Positions 30,348 to 41,199 are shown, counted from the stretch's first letter. The stretch: DNA of 64,000 bases from Aalborg-AAW-1 sp964458335 (GCA_964458335.1 CAYWIJ010000004.1:1-64000); one strand, 5' to 3'. Made by a program: numbers and translations. The notes: a model not told the origin generated them from the sequence alone.

Positions 30348-31403
30348 ATGAAAAAACAAAAAGTTCTTGTCTGACTTTCAGGATGAGTAGACTCAGCCGT
30401 CACCGCTCACCTCCTCTTACAGCAATGATATGATGTCACGGCTGGTTTTATGATCAACTATAGAGAACCAGAAAATCCTAACTGCACTACTCGTATCGAT
30501 CAGCAAACTGCAAAACAAGTAGCAGAATTTTTGAATATCCCTTTTCTCAATTTTGATTTTACGGTAGAATACGAAGATCGTATTATCAACTATATTTACG
30601 AATGATACCAAAAATGACTCACTCCAAACCCTGATGTTTTTTGTAATAATCTCATTAAATTTGATCTCTTTTTAGAATATGCACTGATATGATGATTTGA
30701 CTATATCGCAACAGGTCATTATGCTCAGATTATGAAGATAAATCATATCAATACCCTCTTCCGCTGAGTCGATCCCAAAAAAGATCAATCTTATTTTCTC
30801 TCTCGTCTGGACCAACACCAGCTCGATCATGCCCTCCTTCCCCTAGGAACCTATACCAAAGAAGATATTAGAGCTATTGCCAAAAAGATCAATTTACCAA
30901 ATGCAGATCGTCCTGATAGTCAGGGATTATGCTTTATCGGAAATGTTCCGATGTCTGAATTTCTCAGAAGAAAACTCCCAGAACAGAAAGGTGACATTCT
31001 CGATCACACTGGGAAAAAAGTCTGAACTCACAACGGTGCACGATTTTACACCCTCGGTCAGAGACATCAACTTTTCTTACCCTTCAAGGCATATGTCACA
31101 AAGATCGATGTGACGAATAATAGTATAACCGTTGGAGATAAATATGATGAAAGATTACTTACTGACACCGTGTCTGTCACAGATCGAGTATGGACATGAA
31201 GTGAAAAGGAGCAAAAAACTCTAGAAAATTGCCTAGTGAAAGTACGTTATCGTCAAGAGCCAGCAATAGAAGCCAAACTTACCCAAAGAACAAACAATTC
31301 ATTACAATTTTCCATACCAGAAACTCGATGAGTAACTCCTGGACAAATTCTTGTAGCTTATACAGAAGATAGACAAGTCATCTGATCAGGGATTATTATC
31401 TAA
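30348..31403 (+). CDS. mnmA: tRNA-specific 2-thiouridylase MnmA
   Basis: Adds sulfur to the wobble uridine of tRNA-Glu, -Gln and -Lys using ATP and a persulfide donor. The frame gives 351 residues. The PP-loop SGGVDSAVTA lies near residue 13 and its second Gly is TGA (30384). NPDVFCNNLIKFD carries the first catalytic Cys, LCFIGNV the second, and YFLSRLD, FYTLGQRH and GVTPGQ are family segments. Many glycines are TGA. The ATG is 9 residues before the PP-loop, as usual. It sits next to tRNA-Trp and before an orphan. Confidence 0.95.
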
Positions 31404-31425
31404 TTTTATATAATATCACGAAACG

Positions 31426-31683
31426 ATGTGATTATGATCTCGCATAGGTAAAACCATTATCCTATCAACAGCAGCATATCTTGTCATCAAACACCAACGA
31501 CAAGCTCAGCAAGAAAGAACTCGTAAAAATTTGATAGAAGAAATCAATACTGATGATAATACGATATTGGGAGAAATGCCATATATTGGATACCATAATT
31601 CAGAAGAAGTTAAAACATTACACGAAAAAGAATATCAAAAATATTTAAAATCAAAAAATAGGGGTCAAAATTTGACAAAATAG
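31426..31683 (+). CDS. Small basic protein, unknown
   Basis: The frame gives 85 residues: MGLGSRIGKTIILSTAAY is a short hydrophobic N-terminus (with two TGA glycines), followed by a long Gln/Arg/Lys/Glu helix and a polar tail. It resembles a small membrane-anchored protein with a charged cytosolic tail. It ends in TAG. The -35 box of the following gene's promoter lies within its last codons. I recognise no family. Confidence 0.55.
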
Positions 31684-31699
31684 TTTTTTTCAATACAAT
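31672..31699 (+). promoter_or_regulatory. Likely promoter of the cysteine-module gene
   Basis: TTGACA (31672-31677), a 16-base spacer, and TACAAT (31694-31699) lie 29 bases before the ATG at 31729 and overlap the end of the preceding gene. The -35 word TTTGACAAAATA is shared with the promoter at 13009. Confidence 0.7.
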
Positions 31700-31728
31700 A
31701 GATTAATTTTAGTATCAAATACTACTCT

Positions 31729-33039
31729 ATGAAAAATATTTGGCGTGCTATTCGTGTCATCTTAGAAATTGCAATTGCCTGCATTATATTTTTCTTTATT
31801 ATCACAAAAACACCTCTCTTTGAGAGAGCTATTCCTGATCTCGATAACAATAAAGTCTCTACAGGTACTCTTATTGTCGATCAATACACTACAAGAGATA
31901 AAACTTCGATAATTACTAACTCTTGAATACTATATACACCTACTCAATTCAGTGGTGTCACACAAATTATTGAAAGTAATGGCAATATTGTCTATCTCTA
32001 TGATGATGATGCTATTTCCAAAACTACCTCATGAGCTCTTATAGATACTACTCTCTATCCAGCTTCACGTGTCATAGAAGTACCCGTACAACAGGCTAAT
32101 TCCTGTACTACTCCTCGATGAGAAATCATCAATGACAAAAATACTATTATAGCATATCAGAGCCAAAGAGCAAATAACAACAATACTTGCTGAGCAGAAA
32201 TCAGAATTTGTACCAATGGGAAACTCTCATGATCATATACATATAGTACTTGCAATTATGAAATCAATGGAACGATAATATGAGCTGATGGCACAAAAAT
32301 TGAAACCATTTCCTGATCTACCAACAATTCACAACAATATATTGATCTTAGTAAGTATATAAAACAAAAAGAGAGTATACCTGACAAATATATACAACCT
32401 GTGATAGTAAGAGATAATTCAACTCCAACTCTTAGTGAAGTTAAATCTCAAAGTATGAATAACAGTACTATCAAAGAACATACTACCTATGGTGATAGCC
32501 TCGACCAAACAACTGTCAGAGATTCACCAGCAACCACCTACTATCGTTCCTGTATTACTCCTCGATGAGAGAAAGTAAATCATGGAGATTTTATATATGC
32601 ATATAATATATCTCAATCTTCTCTCTTACAACAATGTATATCTCAAAAAAGATCTTGTATTGATGGAAAACTCAGTTGATCCTTTCAATATCAATCATGT
32701 AAGATTATTGGAGAGCGTATTGGAATCGTAAAAGACTACTATGGTAATATTGTCCAACGAGGTTTACAAAATAGTAATACTAACAATTCGCAAAACTATC
32801 TATCCACAACGGTCGAAAACTCTTCTTGTACTACTCCTCGATGACAAGAGATATCTCATACTTCATCAGTCATAGCCTATCGTCTACCAACAAGTACAGA
32901 CAATTCTCTCTGTGATAAAGAAGTTAGAGTATGTAGAAATTGAGTACTTCATGGATCTTATACTTACCAAACTTGTATGGAAAAACCTAACAATACAAGT
33001 TGGCGGAATCGAAATCGATGGAATAATATATGGAACTAA
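31729..33039 (+). CDS. Secreted or membrane-anchored protein with three cysteine modules
   Basis: The frame gives 436 residues. Residues 9-25 are one hydrophobic helix after a short basic start, so the rest is probably outside. Three modules of identical span, C126-C175, C275-C324 and C367-C416 (50 residues each from first to last Cys), share the pattern C-x-T-P-R-G, AY, C, (R/I)-x-C-x-(N/D)-G-x-L-x-G-S-x-x-Y-x-x-C, giving four Cys each. The linkers between modules differ in length and are Asn/Ser/Thr-rich. TGA codes Gly of every PRG. Disulfides are likely. I do not recognise a named domain. The gene's stop overlaps by three bases the stop of the convergent ABC remnant. Confidence 0.78.
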
Positions 33040-33421
33040 AATCCACTCTGCAATTCTAACATCTTCGCATAAGAACCTTTTTTCTTCACTAATTCAGTAT
33101 GAGTTCCTGATTCTATTACTTTACCATTCTCAAGAACTAGTATAGTATCTGCATGTTTAACAGTCTGAAGACGGTGAGCAATAATAATCACCGTTTTTCA
33201 CTTCGCAAGATTATCAAACGCTTTCGTTACTTCCTCCTCACTAAAGGAATCTAGAGCTGATGTAGGTTCATCCAAAAGAATAATCTGTGGATTTTTGAGC
33301 ATAATCTTAGCTATCGCCAATCTCTGTCTTTGTCCTCCTGACAATCTAATACCCTTCTCCCCTATCTGCGATTCTAATCCATCAGGAAAATCTAAGACAA
33401 ACTGACACTGTGCGTCAGACT
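33036..33421 (-). pseudogene. 5'-truncated ABC transporter ATPase remnant
   Basis: The piece gives 128 residues from the middle of an ABC exporter ATPase: DFPDGLESQIGEKGIRLSGG (signature LSGGQRQRLAIAK), Walker B IILLDEPTSALDS, and H-loop IIIAHRLQT, ending normally with a TAG stop. The membrane domain and the Walker A half are missing. A TAG stops the frame just upstream at about 33422, and no start codon is visible, so it is a remnant. One TGA codes Gly (AKGKTV). The break lies immediately next to the stop of trpS. Confidence 0.85.
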
Positions 33422-33429
33422 AAAATATA

Positions 33430-34425
33430 TTATAAAACAAATCCAACTTTCTCATTAATTTCTTCAATCTTTTTCGTAGCGATATCGTACGCTTTCTTCG
33501 TCCCACGATCAATGATAGCTATAATCTCCTCATCGGTCAGATCATGATATATTTTTTGTATACCACTTGTAAACGTTAACAACTTATCAGTAAGATACTC
33601 TTTCGCTTCTCCGTATCCCATACCTCCAGCTAAGTAACGATCACGAAGTGCTTTATCTTCTTCTGGAGTAGTGAAAAGTTTCGAAAGTTGGTAGACTATA
33701 CATTCATCAGGATTTTTCGATGCTTCTACAGGAAGCGATGCTGTCGTAATTTGTTTTACTTTCTTACGAAGAGTTTTTTCATCATCAAGTAATCATAAGA
33801 AATTATTGTATGACTTGGACATCTTACGTCCATCGATACCAGGAACTATCGCCACATTCTCATCAATATAAGGGTCAGGAAGCTTTAATGTTTCACCAAA
33901 ATAGTCATTAAATCTCTGTGCAATATCACGACAAAACTCTAGATGTTGCTTCTGATCTTGTCCAACTGGCACAATATCTGCATCATATAAGACAATATCT
34001 CCAGCCATCAAGATAGGATAATTGAATGTCCCCACACCAAATTCTTTCCCCTTTCCTTTCGCAACAGCATCTTTGTAGGCATGCATACGCTCCATAAATC
34101 CCATATGAGTAATACAGGAAAGAATCCATCACAACTGCGCATGAGCTGGGATCGATGCTTGATTAAAAATACAAATCTGATCTTCAGATAATCCATACTG
34201 ACGAATAAGAGCGATATAGAGACGACAAAAATTCATCGTTTGCTGTTGCATCAGTGATTTATCATGCACCGTCGTCAGAGTATGCATATTTGCTATCATA
34301 AAAAATCATTCATTCTGACTATCTTGAGCGATCAGACGAAACAGTGGTTGTACAGCTCCAAAATAGTTTCCAATATGGATTTGATCAGATGTAGGTTTAA
34401 GACCAGTAAGAATTCTTTGTGCCAT
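33430..34425 (-). CDS. trpS: Tryptophanyl-tRNA synthetase
   Basis: Charges tRNA-Trp. The frame gives 331 residues, standard length. LTGLKPTSDQIHIGNYFGA holds the HIGH-type motif (HIGN), GVGTFNYPILMAGDIVLYDA and VPVGQDQKQHLEF are TrpRS signatures, and KMSKS is in GRKMSKSYNN. TGA codes Gly in LTGLKP, LGWIL and FLGLL. The start ATG precedes AQRILTGL. In this lineage TrpRS must not charge a UGA-reading tRNA with Trp. The tRNA-Trp in the window has CCA as anticodon, consistent with that. Confidence 0.95.
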
Positions 34426-34613
34426 AATCAGTGCTATACAATATCATAAAAGTGAAGAAATACAGAATAAAACACCATAAAGTGTCACTACTCTAACTTT
34501 AGTTCGTTATCTTTAATAGATACTCTTTTTGAGTAGTATTGCAATGTTTTTTGACTTGCATTGTGTTATTAAATGCATACCATAAATTTATAATTTATTT
34601 TTTCTTTTCAACT

Positions 34614-36344
34614 ATGAAAAAAGTATTTATCTGATGATTACTTTCTCTTCTCTGATGAACAATTGTTTTCGCCGCAGATACCTGTCAAGGTAATATTTGT
34701 ATTGATGGAAGTGGAAATACATATATGCAAAATAATGATGCTATCTATAATGAATTAATAGATGGTCTAACTGGAGTCGTAAATACTGGTATAGTAACAA
34801 CTGGATCTATCAGTAGTACAACTATAACAGGAACCACCACCAGTGGTAATACCTTTACACCTACAGGTAGTAACACTTCTGGGAAAAGTGAATTAGATGA
34901 AGCAATTCTCCGAGGATATAATAATGGTCTCACCATGTATACTACTATACCTGATTATCAGGCAGATTTGGCACTTCTAAGAGAAGACACTTCCAAACTT
35001 ATGTATCAAGCAGCACGTACATTATGATATACTGCTACTACGTTCACCGAATGTACATTTTCTGATATAACAACAGTTAGTGAATCTCTACAAGAAAATA
35101 TTGCTGATATCTGTACATTAGGTGGTCTCATGAAATGAGATAAGGGTGAATTTTTTCCTTTTAGGCAACTCAACAATGCTGAAGCTATCACTATTATAGC
35201 AAGAATAGCTGGCATCAAGGATACGACGAGTTCAAGTGCACGATGGACTCCATACCTCGATTATGTTAAAAAATTAGGTATTCTGAATGGAACTGATATC
35301 CATGAAGGTACTATGGAAAAGGTTATTACAAGAGGAGAACTTATTATATTACTTCATAGATTAGGTAAAGTATATGATAAATATTATGGAGATTTTTCTC
35401 AAGCTATCAATAATCCAGCAAATCTTCCCACAGGCACAAGTTCATCAAATGTCAGTGTAGGAGCTGGTGTCGTAGATACTCCAAGATTTACCAATGCATT
35501 ACTTTGGATGTATAACAATGATATGACAATGTACTGGAAAGCATCAGATTATGATCCTTTCAATATCATGACAAAGGAACAAGGCGCAAAAATACTTTCT
35601 ACGTATCGTAAAAAATTTATAACAGCAAATAGAGAAACTGTAGTTTGTAATTACACCGATATCAATAATTCAAACCTAAAAGTCTATATAGAAGATGTCT
35701 GTAATTATGGAATATTCCCTAATACAACTACCTTTGATCCAAGTTATAATATTACTAAAGTAGAGTTTGTAAGAGCAATATTAGCCATGCAATGAACTGT
35801 TGCTAATGATAGCAATACTCAAACTGTTATTGAGAAGGCTTTAGAAGCAGAATTAATTACTTCTAGTGATCTCTCTACTTTTGATAAACCTATCACAAGA
35901 TATGAGGTTGCTCTTATGCTTCATACCCTCTATCTCAGAAACACTTTCATTGCTAACCTTAATGACAATAATTCAGTCTATTATGTTATATCTCCTACAA
36001 TTGATCAAAGTACAGGTTCTACTAATAAACAAAAATCATTCATTGATATCAATACTATAGATAGTAAAGACTTTGACAATGGGTATATTAATATATTCAA
36101 TACTGTCTATAAAATTAACAAAAAAGAAACTATCAATTATTTCCCAACCAGTTATTCTCGATATGGAACACTTACTGATATCAATACTGATAATGTGATA
36201 GGGACTATTACTATGGCAGTAGGACAAAAATCTGGAACAAAAATTGTAGTAGAATGATATATTATATTACAGAATACAGATATTATCTATACTATTACAC
36301 CAACTGATACTCCTCCATATTATATTATAGAAAAGATTAAATAA
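34614..36344 (+). CDS. Secreted SLH-like surface protein
   Basis: The frame gives 576 residues. Residues 1-20 are a signal peptide (MKKVFIGGLLSLLGGTIVFA). A Thr/Ser/Gly-rich linker follows at about 60-95. The rest contains repeated S-layer-homology-like units: FSDI, TPYLDYVKKLGILNGTD, VITRGELIILLHRLG, then CNYTDIN, YIEDVCNYGIFPNTTTFDP, ITKVEFVRAILAMQG, and ITRYEVALMLHTLYL. SLH domains bind the cell-wall polymer and hold an S-layer. Two Cys pairs lie in the SLH-type loops. Several TGA code Gly. The upstream leader TTTTCAACT is pyrimidine-rich and matches that of queA. A second SLH protein lies at 55974. Confidence 0.82.
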
Positions 36345-36373
36345 TTTCATAAACTTTACTAGAAAAAAGTACT

Positions 36374-37315
36374 ATGCATATTGAAAAAATATCTCTCAAT
36401 CAGGGATCATGAATTACAAAAACATCCAATAGACCAGATTCATTTCAAGAATTTATTGGTCAAGATCATATCATTCGCGTAATGCAAACTGCTATTACTA
36501 GTGCTCAAAAAAACAAACACCAACTCTGACATATTCTTCTCTCAGGACCAAGTGGGTATGGAAAAACTACGCTCGCACAAATCACTGCTCATGCCTATGG
36601 AAAACAATTTCATATCATCACAGCTTACGCTATAAATAAGCCAGCAGAACTTATTTCCATCATGACAAGCATGAACGAAGGAGATGTGTTATTTATTGAT
36701 GAAATACATAGACTCAAACCTATTATCGAAGAGATGCTTTATATTGCTATGGAAGATTTTGCTATTGATATGATTATGGGAGATGGTGGTTCCGTAAGAG
36801 TTCCTCTCAAAGCATTTACTCTGATTGGAGCAACAACTAGACCAGAAACTCTCTCAGAACCACTAAAAAATAGATTTATCTATAATTTTCACTGTATGGA
36901 TTATACAAGTGATCAAAAAAATCTTATCATTGAAAGATATCTTACTTACTATAAGATAATTTATCCTTCTCATCTCTTATCATCTCTTGCTCTTAAAGTA
37001 GATACCGTACCGAGAAAAATTCATAACCTTATTGTCACCATAAGAGACTATCTTATTAGTCATCATCATACTTTAGAACTTGATGAACAATCACGATCTG
37101 ACTGTGAACAGTGGCTCAATATTGCTGATGGATGATTAACACCTATACACCAAAAATATCTTGAAATTTTATCATCTAGTACTACTGCTTTAGGATTAAA
37201 AACTATTTCTCTAAAGCTTGGAATTAACGAAGAAAGTGTAGAAAATGAGATAGAACCACTTCTTCTTAAATCATGACTGATTGAAAAAACAAGTAAAGGA
37301 AGGATGGTAAAATAA
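36374..37315 (+). CDS. ruvB: Holliday junction branch migration helicase RuvB
   Basis: Hexameric ATPase that moves Holliday junctions with RuvA. The frame gives 313 residues. RPDSFQEFIGQDHI is the typical N-terminus. Walker A is GPSGYGKTT, Walker B VLFIDEIHRL, sensor segments LIGATTRPETLSEPLKNRF. The C-terminal winged helix has ALGLKTISLKLGINEESVE then LIEKTSKGRMV. TGA codes Gly at LGHILLSGP among other sites. A terminator follows. ruvA and ruvC are not in the window. Confidence 0.95.
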
Positions 37316-37334
37316 AAATATTATATTATTAAAA

Positions 37335-37363
37335 AACTGTGAGAAATATCACAGTTATTTTTT
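37335..37363. terminator. Terminator between ruvB and the acyltransferase
   Basis: AACTGTGA (37335-37342) pairs with TCACAGTT (37349-37356) around a six-base loop. T and A runs flank it, so it may serve both convergent genes. Confidence 0.82.
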
Positions 37364-37364
37364 A

Positions 37365-37925
37365 TTAAAATATTTTTTTATTATATTGATCAGAATATTT
37401 CGCCTGATCTGGAGAGTAAATACTCTCTAATGAACTACATATCTCTTCATAACTCATCTTCTGAGGATCTACAATTAAAGGAATTTGTAATTCTTTTGTT
37501 TTATAATTGCATACAGCAATTACCAGAGGGACTTCTGATAGCTTAGCTATCATATAAAATCCTTCTTTCCATCTTTCAACTCTTTTTCTTGTGCCTTCTG
37601 GAGTTACAAGAAATGCAATTTCATCAGTATTCTTAATACAAGAAACTGAAAATTTTAATAAGGATATTGCTGAGCTTTCTCTAGCTACACCAATTCCTCC
37701 CAACTTCTTAATCAAAGAACCATACCAAGACTTAGTATATAAATCCTTAATTAAAACTTTTATAGGAATATCTAAGGCCCAAAAGCCTATAATCCCATAA
37801 AAGAAATCCCAATTACTTGTATGTGGCGCAGCCACAAGTACAAATTTCTTAGGAATTTCTTTAACTTTTATATTCCAACGCCAATCGACGCAGAACATAA
37901 TAATTTTTGCCATAATTTTTTTCAT
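37365..37925 (-). CDS. PlsC-like acyltransferase
   Basis: Probably transfers an acyl chain to a glycerol- or lysophospholipid at the membrane. The frame gives 186 residues. The motif APHTSNWDFF holds the catalytic H-x4-D, and PEGTRKRVERWKEGF is the phosphate-binding block. GSLIKKLGGIGVAR is the third motif. No separate membrane helix is obvious, though parts are hydrophobic. None of its 12 or so glycines is TGA. It ends at the shared terminator. The substrate cannot be read. If the cell is symbiotic it may remodel host-derived lipid, which is inference. Confidence 0.87.
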   Translation of the reverse strand: MKKIMAKIIMFCVDWRWNIKVKEIPKKFVLVAAPHTSNWDFFYGIIGFWALDIPIKVLIKDLYTKSWYGSLIKKLGGIGVARESSAISLLKFSVSCIKNTDEIAFLVTPEGTRKRVERWKEGFYMIAKLSEVPLVIAVCNYKTKELQIPLIVDPQKMSYEEICSSLESIYSPDQAKYSDQYNKKIF

Positions 37926-37976
37926 AGTATTATTTTATTTTATGACAATATATTACACAATAGTAACATATAAGTC

Positions 37977-38007
37977 AATAAAAAAACTTAGTATCACTAC
38001 TAAGTTT
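37977..38007 (-). terminator. Terminator after the DUF3127 gene
   Basis: On the minus strand AAACTTAGTA and TACTAAGTTT form a 10-base perfect stem with a four-base loop, and T residues follow. Confidence 0.85.
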
Positions 38008-38031
38008 CTGATTATAAATACTAATTTATCA

Positions 38032-38349
38032 TTAGAATGGAAGATCTTCATCCTGTGAATTTGAGCTTGAACCACCATTCAAACCATCAATTCTCCATGC
38101 ACTAATACTAGTGTAATATCTTCCAGTATTTTCTGAGTAATTTGTTCTAAAGTTAAGAGAAGCTTTAATAGTATCTCCTACTTGAAATGGGTCAATAAGG
38201 TTAATTTTGTCCTTAATCAAATCAAAAGCGATACCTCATTTAAATTCTCTATCAGTAGATTCTTCCAAAACAACTGTTCTTTTTTGGAGGGCATTTTGAC
38301 CAACAATCTCTACTTCACCAATAAATGTGATTTTTCCTTCGTATTGCAT
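38032..38349 (-). CDS. DUF3127 single-strand-DNA-binding-like protein
   Basis: The frame gives 105 residues. MQYEGKITFIGEVEIVGQNA and KRTVVLEES, then IAFDLIKDK, VGDTIKASLNFRTN and YYTSISAWRIDG follow the DUF3127 beta-barrel pattern, an OB-fold type seen widely in Bacteroidetes. The C-terminus is a Gly/Ser/Asn linker ending DEDLPF, the acidic-hydrophobic tip that SSB uses to recruit partners. It may serve as a single-strand DNA binding protein; that is inference from the tail and fold. One TGA codes Gly in FKGGIAF. It has its own terminator. No canonical SSB is in the window. Confidence 0.78.
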
Positions 38350-38490
38350 GAGTTATAATATTAAGAATAAATAGAATGAAGCTATTCTACTATAGTAGTA
38401 GCAATTTTCTCCTCCAAAAGCAAGAGATTTTTTATTTTTCTACTTTGAAATATCTATTATAAGACTTTTAGCTCATTGCTTATAATTTCT

Positions 38491-39894
38491 TTATATATTC
38501 TTAAATTTATATAATTCTATACCATTAATAAGCCCATCAAGCACATTTTCTTTCGTATCTTCTAAAATATTCACGATAATTACCTTATCATCTAAAGAAA
38601 TATTACCTTTAAAATAAATTCTAATCATTTCTTTACCAATCTGTTTAAACATTTCATACGTTGATGTCTGTCAGATTTTATATCCTTTTACTCCCCAAAG
38701 AAGATTATTATATCTATACGAGAAATCATCTCTAGTAAACATCAATAATGGGATATTCATCCCTAATGCTGAAATAGTTGCTGCTGTATGACCATGAGTA
38801 GTATAACATAACACTATCTTAGCTCCTGTATCTGCAACAATTTTAGGAAGTAAATCAATAAGATAATTATTTTCATTTACAATTTCATCTTTTTTATATT
38901 GGATACTTCTAATTTCAGGAAGATATTCACCAGTACCTTCTATGGTCATCAATTCAGTAAAAACTTTTTGAATACTTTCTAAAGGTGTTTCAGTTTCATT
39001 TAAAAAACCTTCCGAAATAGTAATAATATCTACTCCAAGTCTGATATAACGCTTCAATTGTTCTACCATTCATTCTTCGTGAATAAGATCAGTTGCATTC
39101 AAAACGACAATAAGAGGTTTACCAAGATTTTTTACTTCTAAAATAAATTGATCTTCATCATCAAGTTCTTTCCAATCATCATGATGAATCACTACTCCAT
39201 CAATAATTTCAACAATATCTTGAACGCCTTCTTGTACCATTTTTCTAGAAAGACGAGCATATAATTTCATACCTTGTCCATTATTTTCATGTAAGAATTT
39301 CCTAATATCTTCAACATCCGAAGTTTTCTTAATTGATCCAGCAGACAAAACATTTACTCCACTTTGAATTCCCCAAATCACATTTTTCTTGTCTCTCTCA
39401 GAAAGGAATGATATTTTTTGAGAATAATTTTCAAAAACTATTTTCTGACCAAGATTCAGTTCTCCTGCAACAATACAGATAAGTTTATAAAGTTCATTTG
39501 ACCTATCGATGAGTTTAAACTGTACCTCACTTCCCATAAATCCAATAATCGTACCTATAGGCAAGTCATCAATATAAGGATAATTAATAAACAAAGCCGT
39601 ATTATCATCTTCTAAAATAGAAGAATATTCTAAATAAATAGTTTGATTTTGTTCAAATAGTAAAGTATTCATATTCTTGATAGAAATATCCTCTCCTTTT
39701 GTTTCTAACATGATCGTCTTACTATCATCAAGTTTAAGAATCGTATCAATATATTTTCTCTGCACATCATCAAAATTTTTATTTGCAACATCAATAGAAA
39801 ACATACTAATGGTATTAATAATTTTTGAAAGAATAGTTTCTTTAGCAATAGTTGATGAGATTGCTACTCATGCTTTGATAAATCTTAATGACAT
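38491..39894 (-). CDS. Degenerate pyruvate kinase homologue
   Basis: The frame gives 467 residues, pyruvate kinase length and order. ISSTIAKETILSKIINT and IMLETKGEDIS align with the N-terminal barrel, NVIWGIQSGVNVLSAG with the middle, IVLCYTTHGHTAATISALG with the C-terminal domain. But catalytic sites are altered: where active enzymes have I-I-A-K-I-E-N, this has KLYARLSRK, and the M-V-A-R-G-D-L-G segment reads VVIHHDDWK, losing the metal-binding and catalytic residues. The start N-x-S-H region is also unlike. It therefore looks like a non-catalytic relative, or a highly diverged enzyme. Very few TGA. It lies 30 bases after the COG1855 ATPase, probably in one operon. Confidence 0.72.
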
Positions 39895-39924
39895 AATTAC
39901 TTTTACAAATTAAAGTGAGTAGTA

Positions 39925-41199
39925 TTATTTATAACGGAATTTTTTCTTTTTTCTGATCATATATTTGGGTTGAATAATACGAACATCATTCGATACAGTA
40001 TCATCTTCAAAAGTCTTTATACTGACGCGTATTCCTAGTTCTCTCTCCAATTCACGAACAGTTTCTCATCATTTTCCTATAAGAGTTCACTTCTCTTCAT
40101 AAGGAACATAGATTTCAACCGTATTATCTTTCATAAATAATCCATATTCAAACTGAAGTTGTTCTGAAAGATATTGTTCTATATACAGTGATGCTAATTT
40201 TGAGCTTCCTGACTGTAATTTTTCACCAATAACTTTATCAAGAGGCATCACTACTACTTGTTCACCAAAACTATATAATTCATACACTATCTGTCAGGTA
40301 AAAAATTCTTTAACTTCTACTACAGGACGAGCAAGATCTTCTGACATCATTCCAGAAGGTGTTTTTACAGTAAATGATAAGGTATATACCGTATGTATTC
40401 TCCCTCATTCAATAAAGACAACTGTATCTATTACTTGAGGTATCATCCCAAGAGACACTACTCAGATAAATCTCTGTATACTATCAATCGCCTGAGTAGC
40501 ATGAATCACACCAATCAAACCAATACCAGTCAATCTCAAGTCCTTATAAAGCATAAAATCAGGCGTATTTCTTACTTCATCATATATAGTAAAATCAGGT
40601 CTAGAAAGCAAAAGAATATCTCTTAATTCATCATGAGTACCATGAGAAAATGAATATTGAACGACATCATCAGCTACTTGGAGATCACGAGGCGCTTCGA
40701 TAGTCTTTATGATTTTATTTTGGTCCACATACATATCCACAAGAGCCTGAGCAAAGGTTGTTTTTCCAGATCATGGAGAGCCAGCAATTAAAATACCTTG
40801 TGAATTATACTGTAAACGATTAACTAAAGCATCATCAATATCATAATCAGAGAAAGTTAATCTTGTTATTGGTCTTACTACCGTGATTTCATAATCATCT
40901 GCTAAAGGTGGATAAACAATCACTATTCTATAATGTCACATCTGTAATACAGCAGAAAGTTTACGTTCTATCTCTATAATTGCATCATCACGGAGTTCTA
41001 CTTCTTTATACAGAATTGTGATTAGTTCTTTAACTTCTTGTTGATCCATCTTCTCTCCGACCATCTTCATCACCCACGCTCCTGGTTTGCCTTGTTTCAC
41101 ACTAAGTTTTGTTCAAGCTTTAATATGCAGTGACATAATATCAGACTGAAAATAAGAATCTAACACACTTTTATGAGGAGATTCATAGTACATTATCAT
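39925..41199 (-). CDS. Archaeal-type COG1855 ATPase with KH domain, PIN domain lacking
   Basis: The frame gives 424 residues. The family in archaea is PIN domain, PilT-like ATPase, KH domain. Here MSLHIKAGTKLSVKQGKPGAW begins the ATPase part directly and no PIN domain precedes it. Conserved blocks are YRIVIVYPPLADDYEITVVRP, Walker A AGSPGSGKTTFAQAL (its second Gly TGA at 40771), SRPDFTIYDEVRNTPDF, GVIHATQAIDSIQRFIG. The KH loop LIGKGGETVRELE has both loop glycines coded by TGA TGA (40066-40071). Its role in archaea is unknown, with RNA-binding suspected. Start 41199 is the first of two ATGs two codons apart. It leads the degenerate pyruvate kinase gene. Confidence 0.88.
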
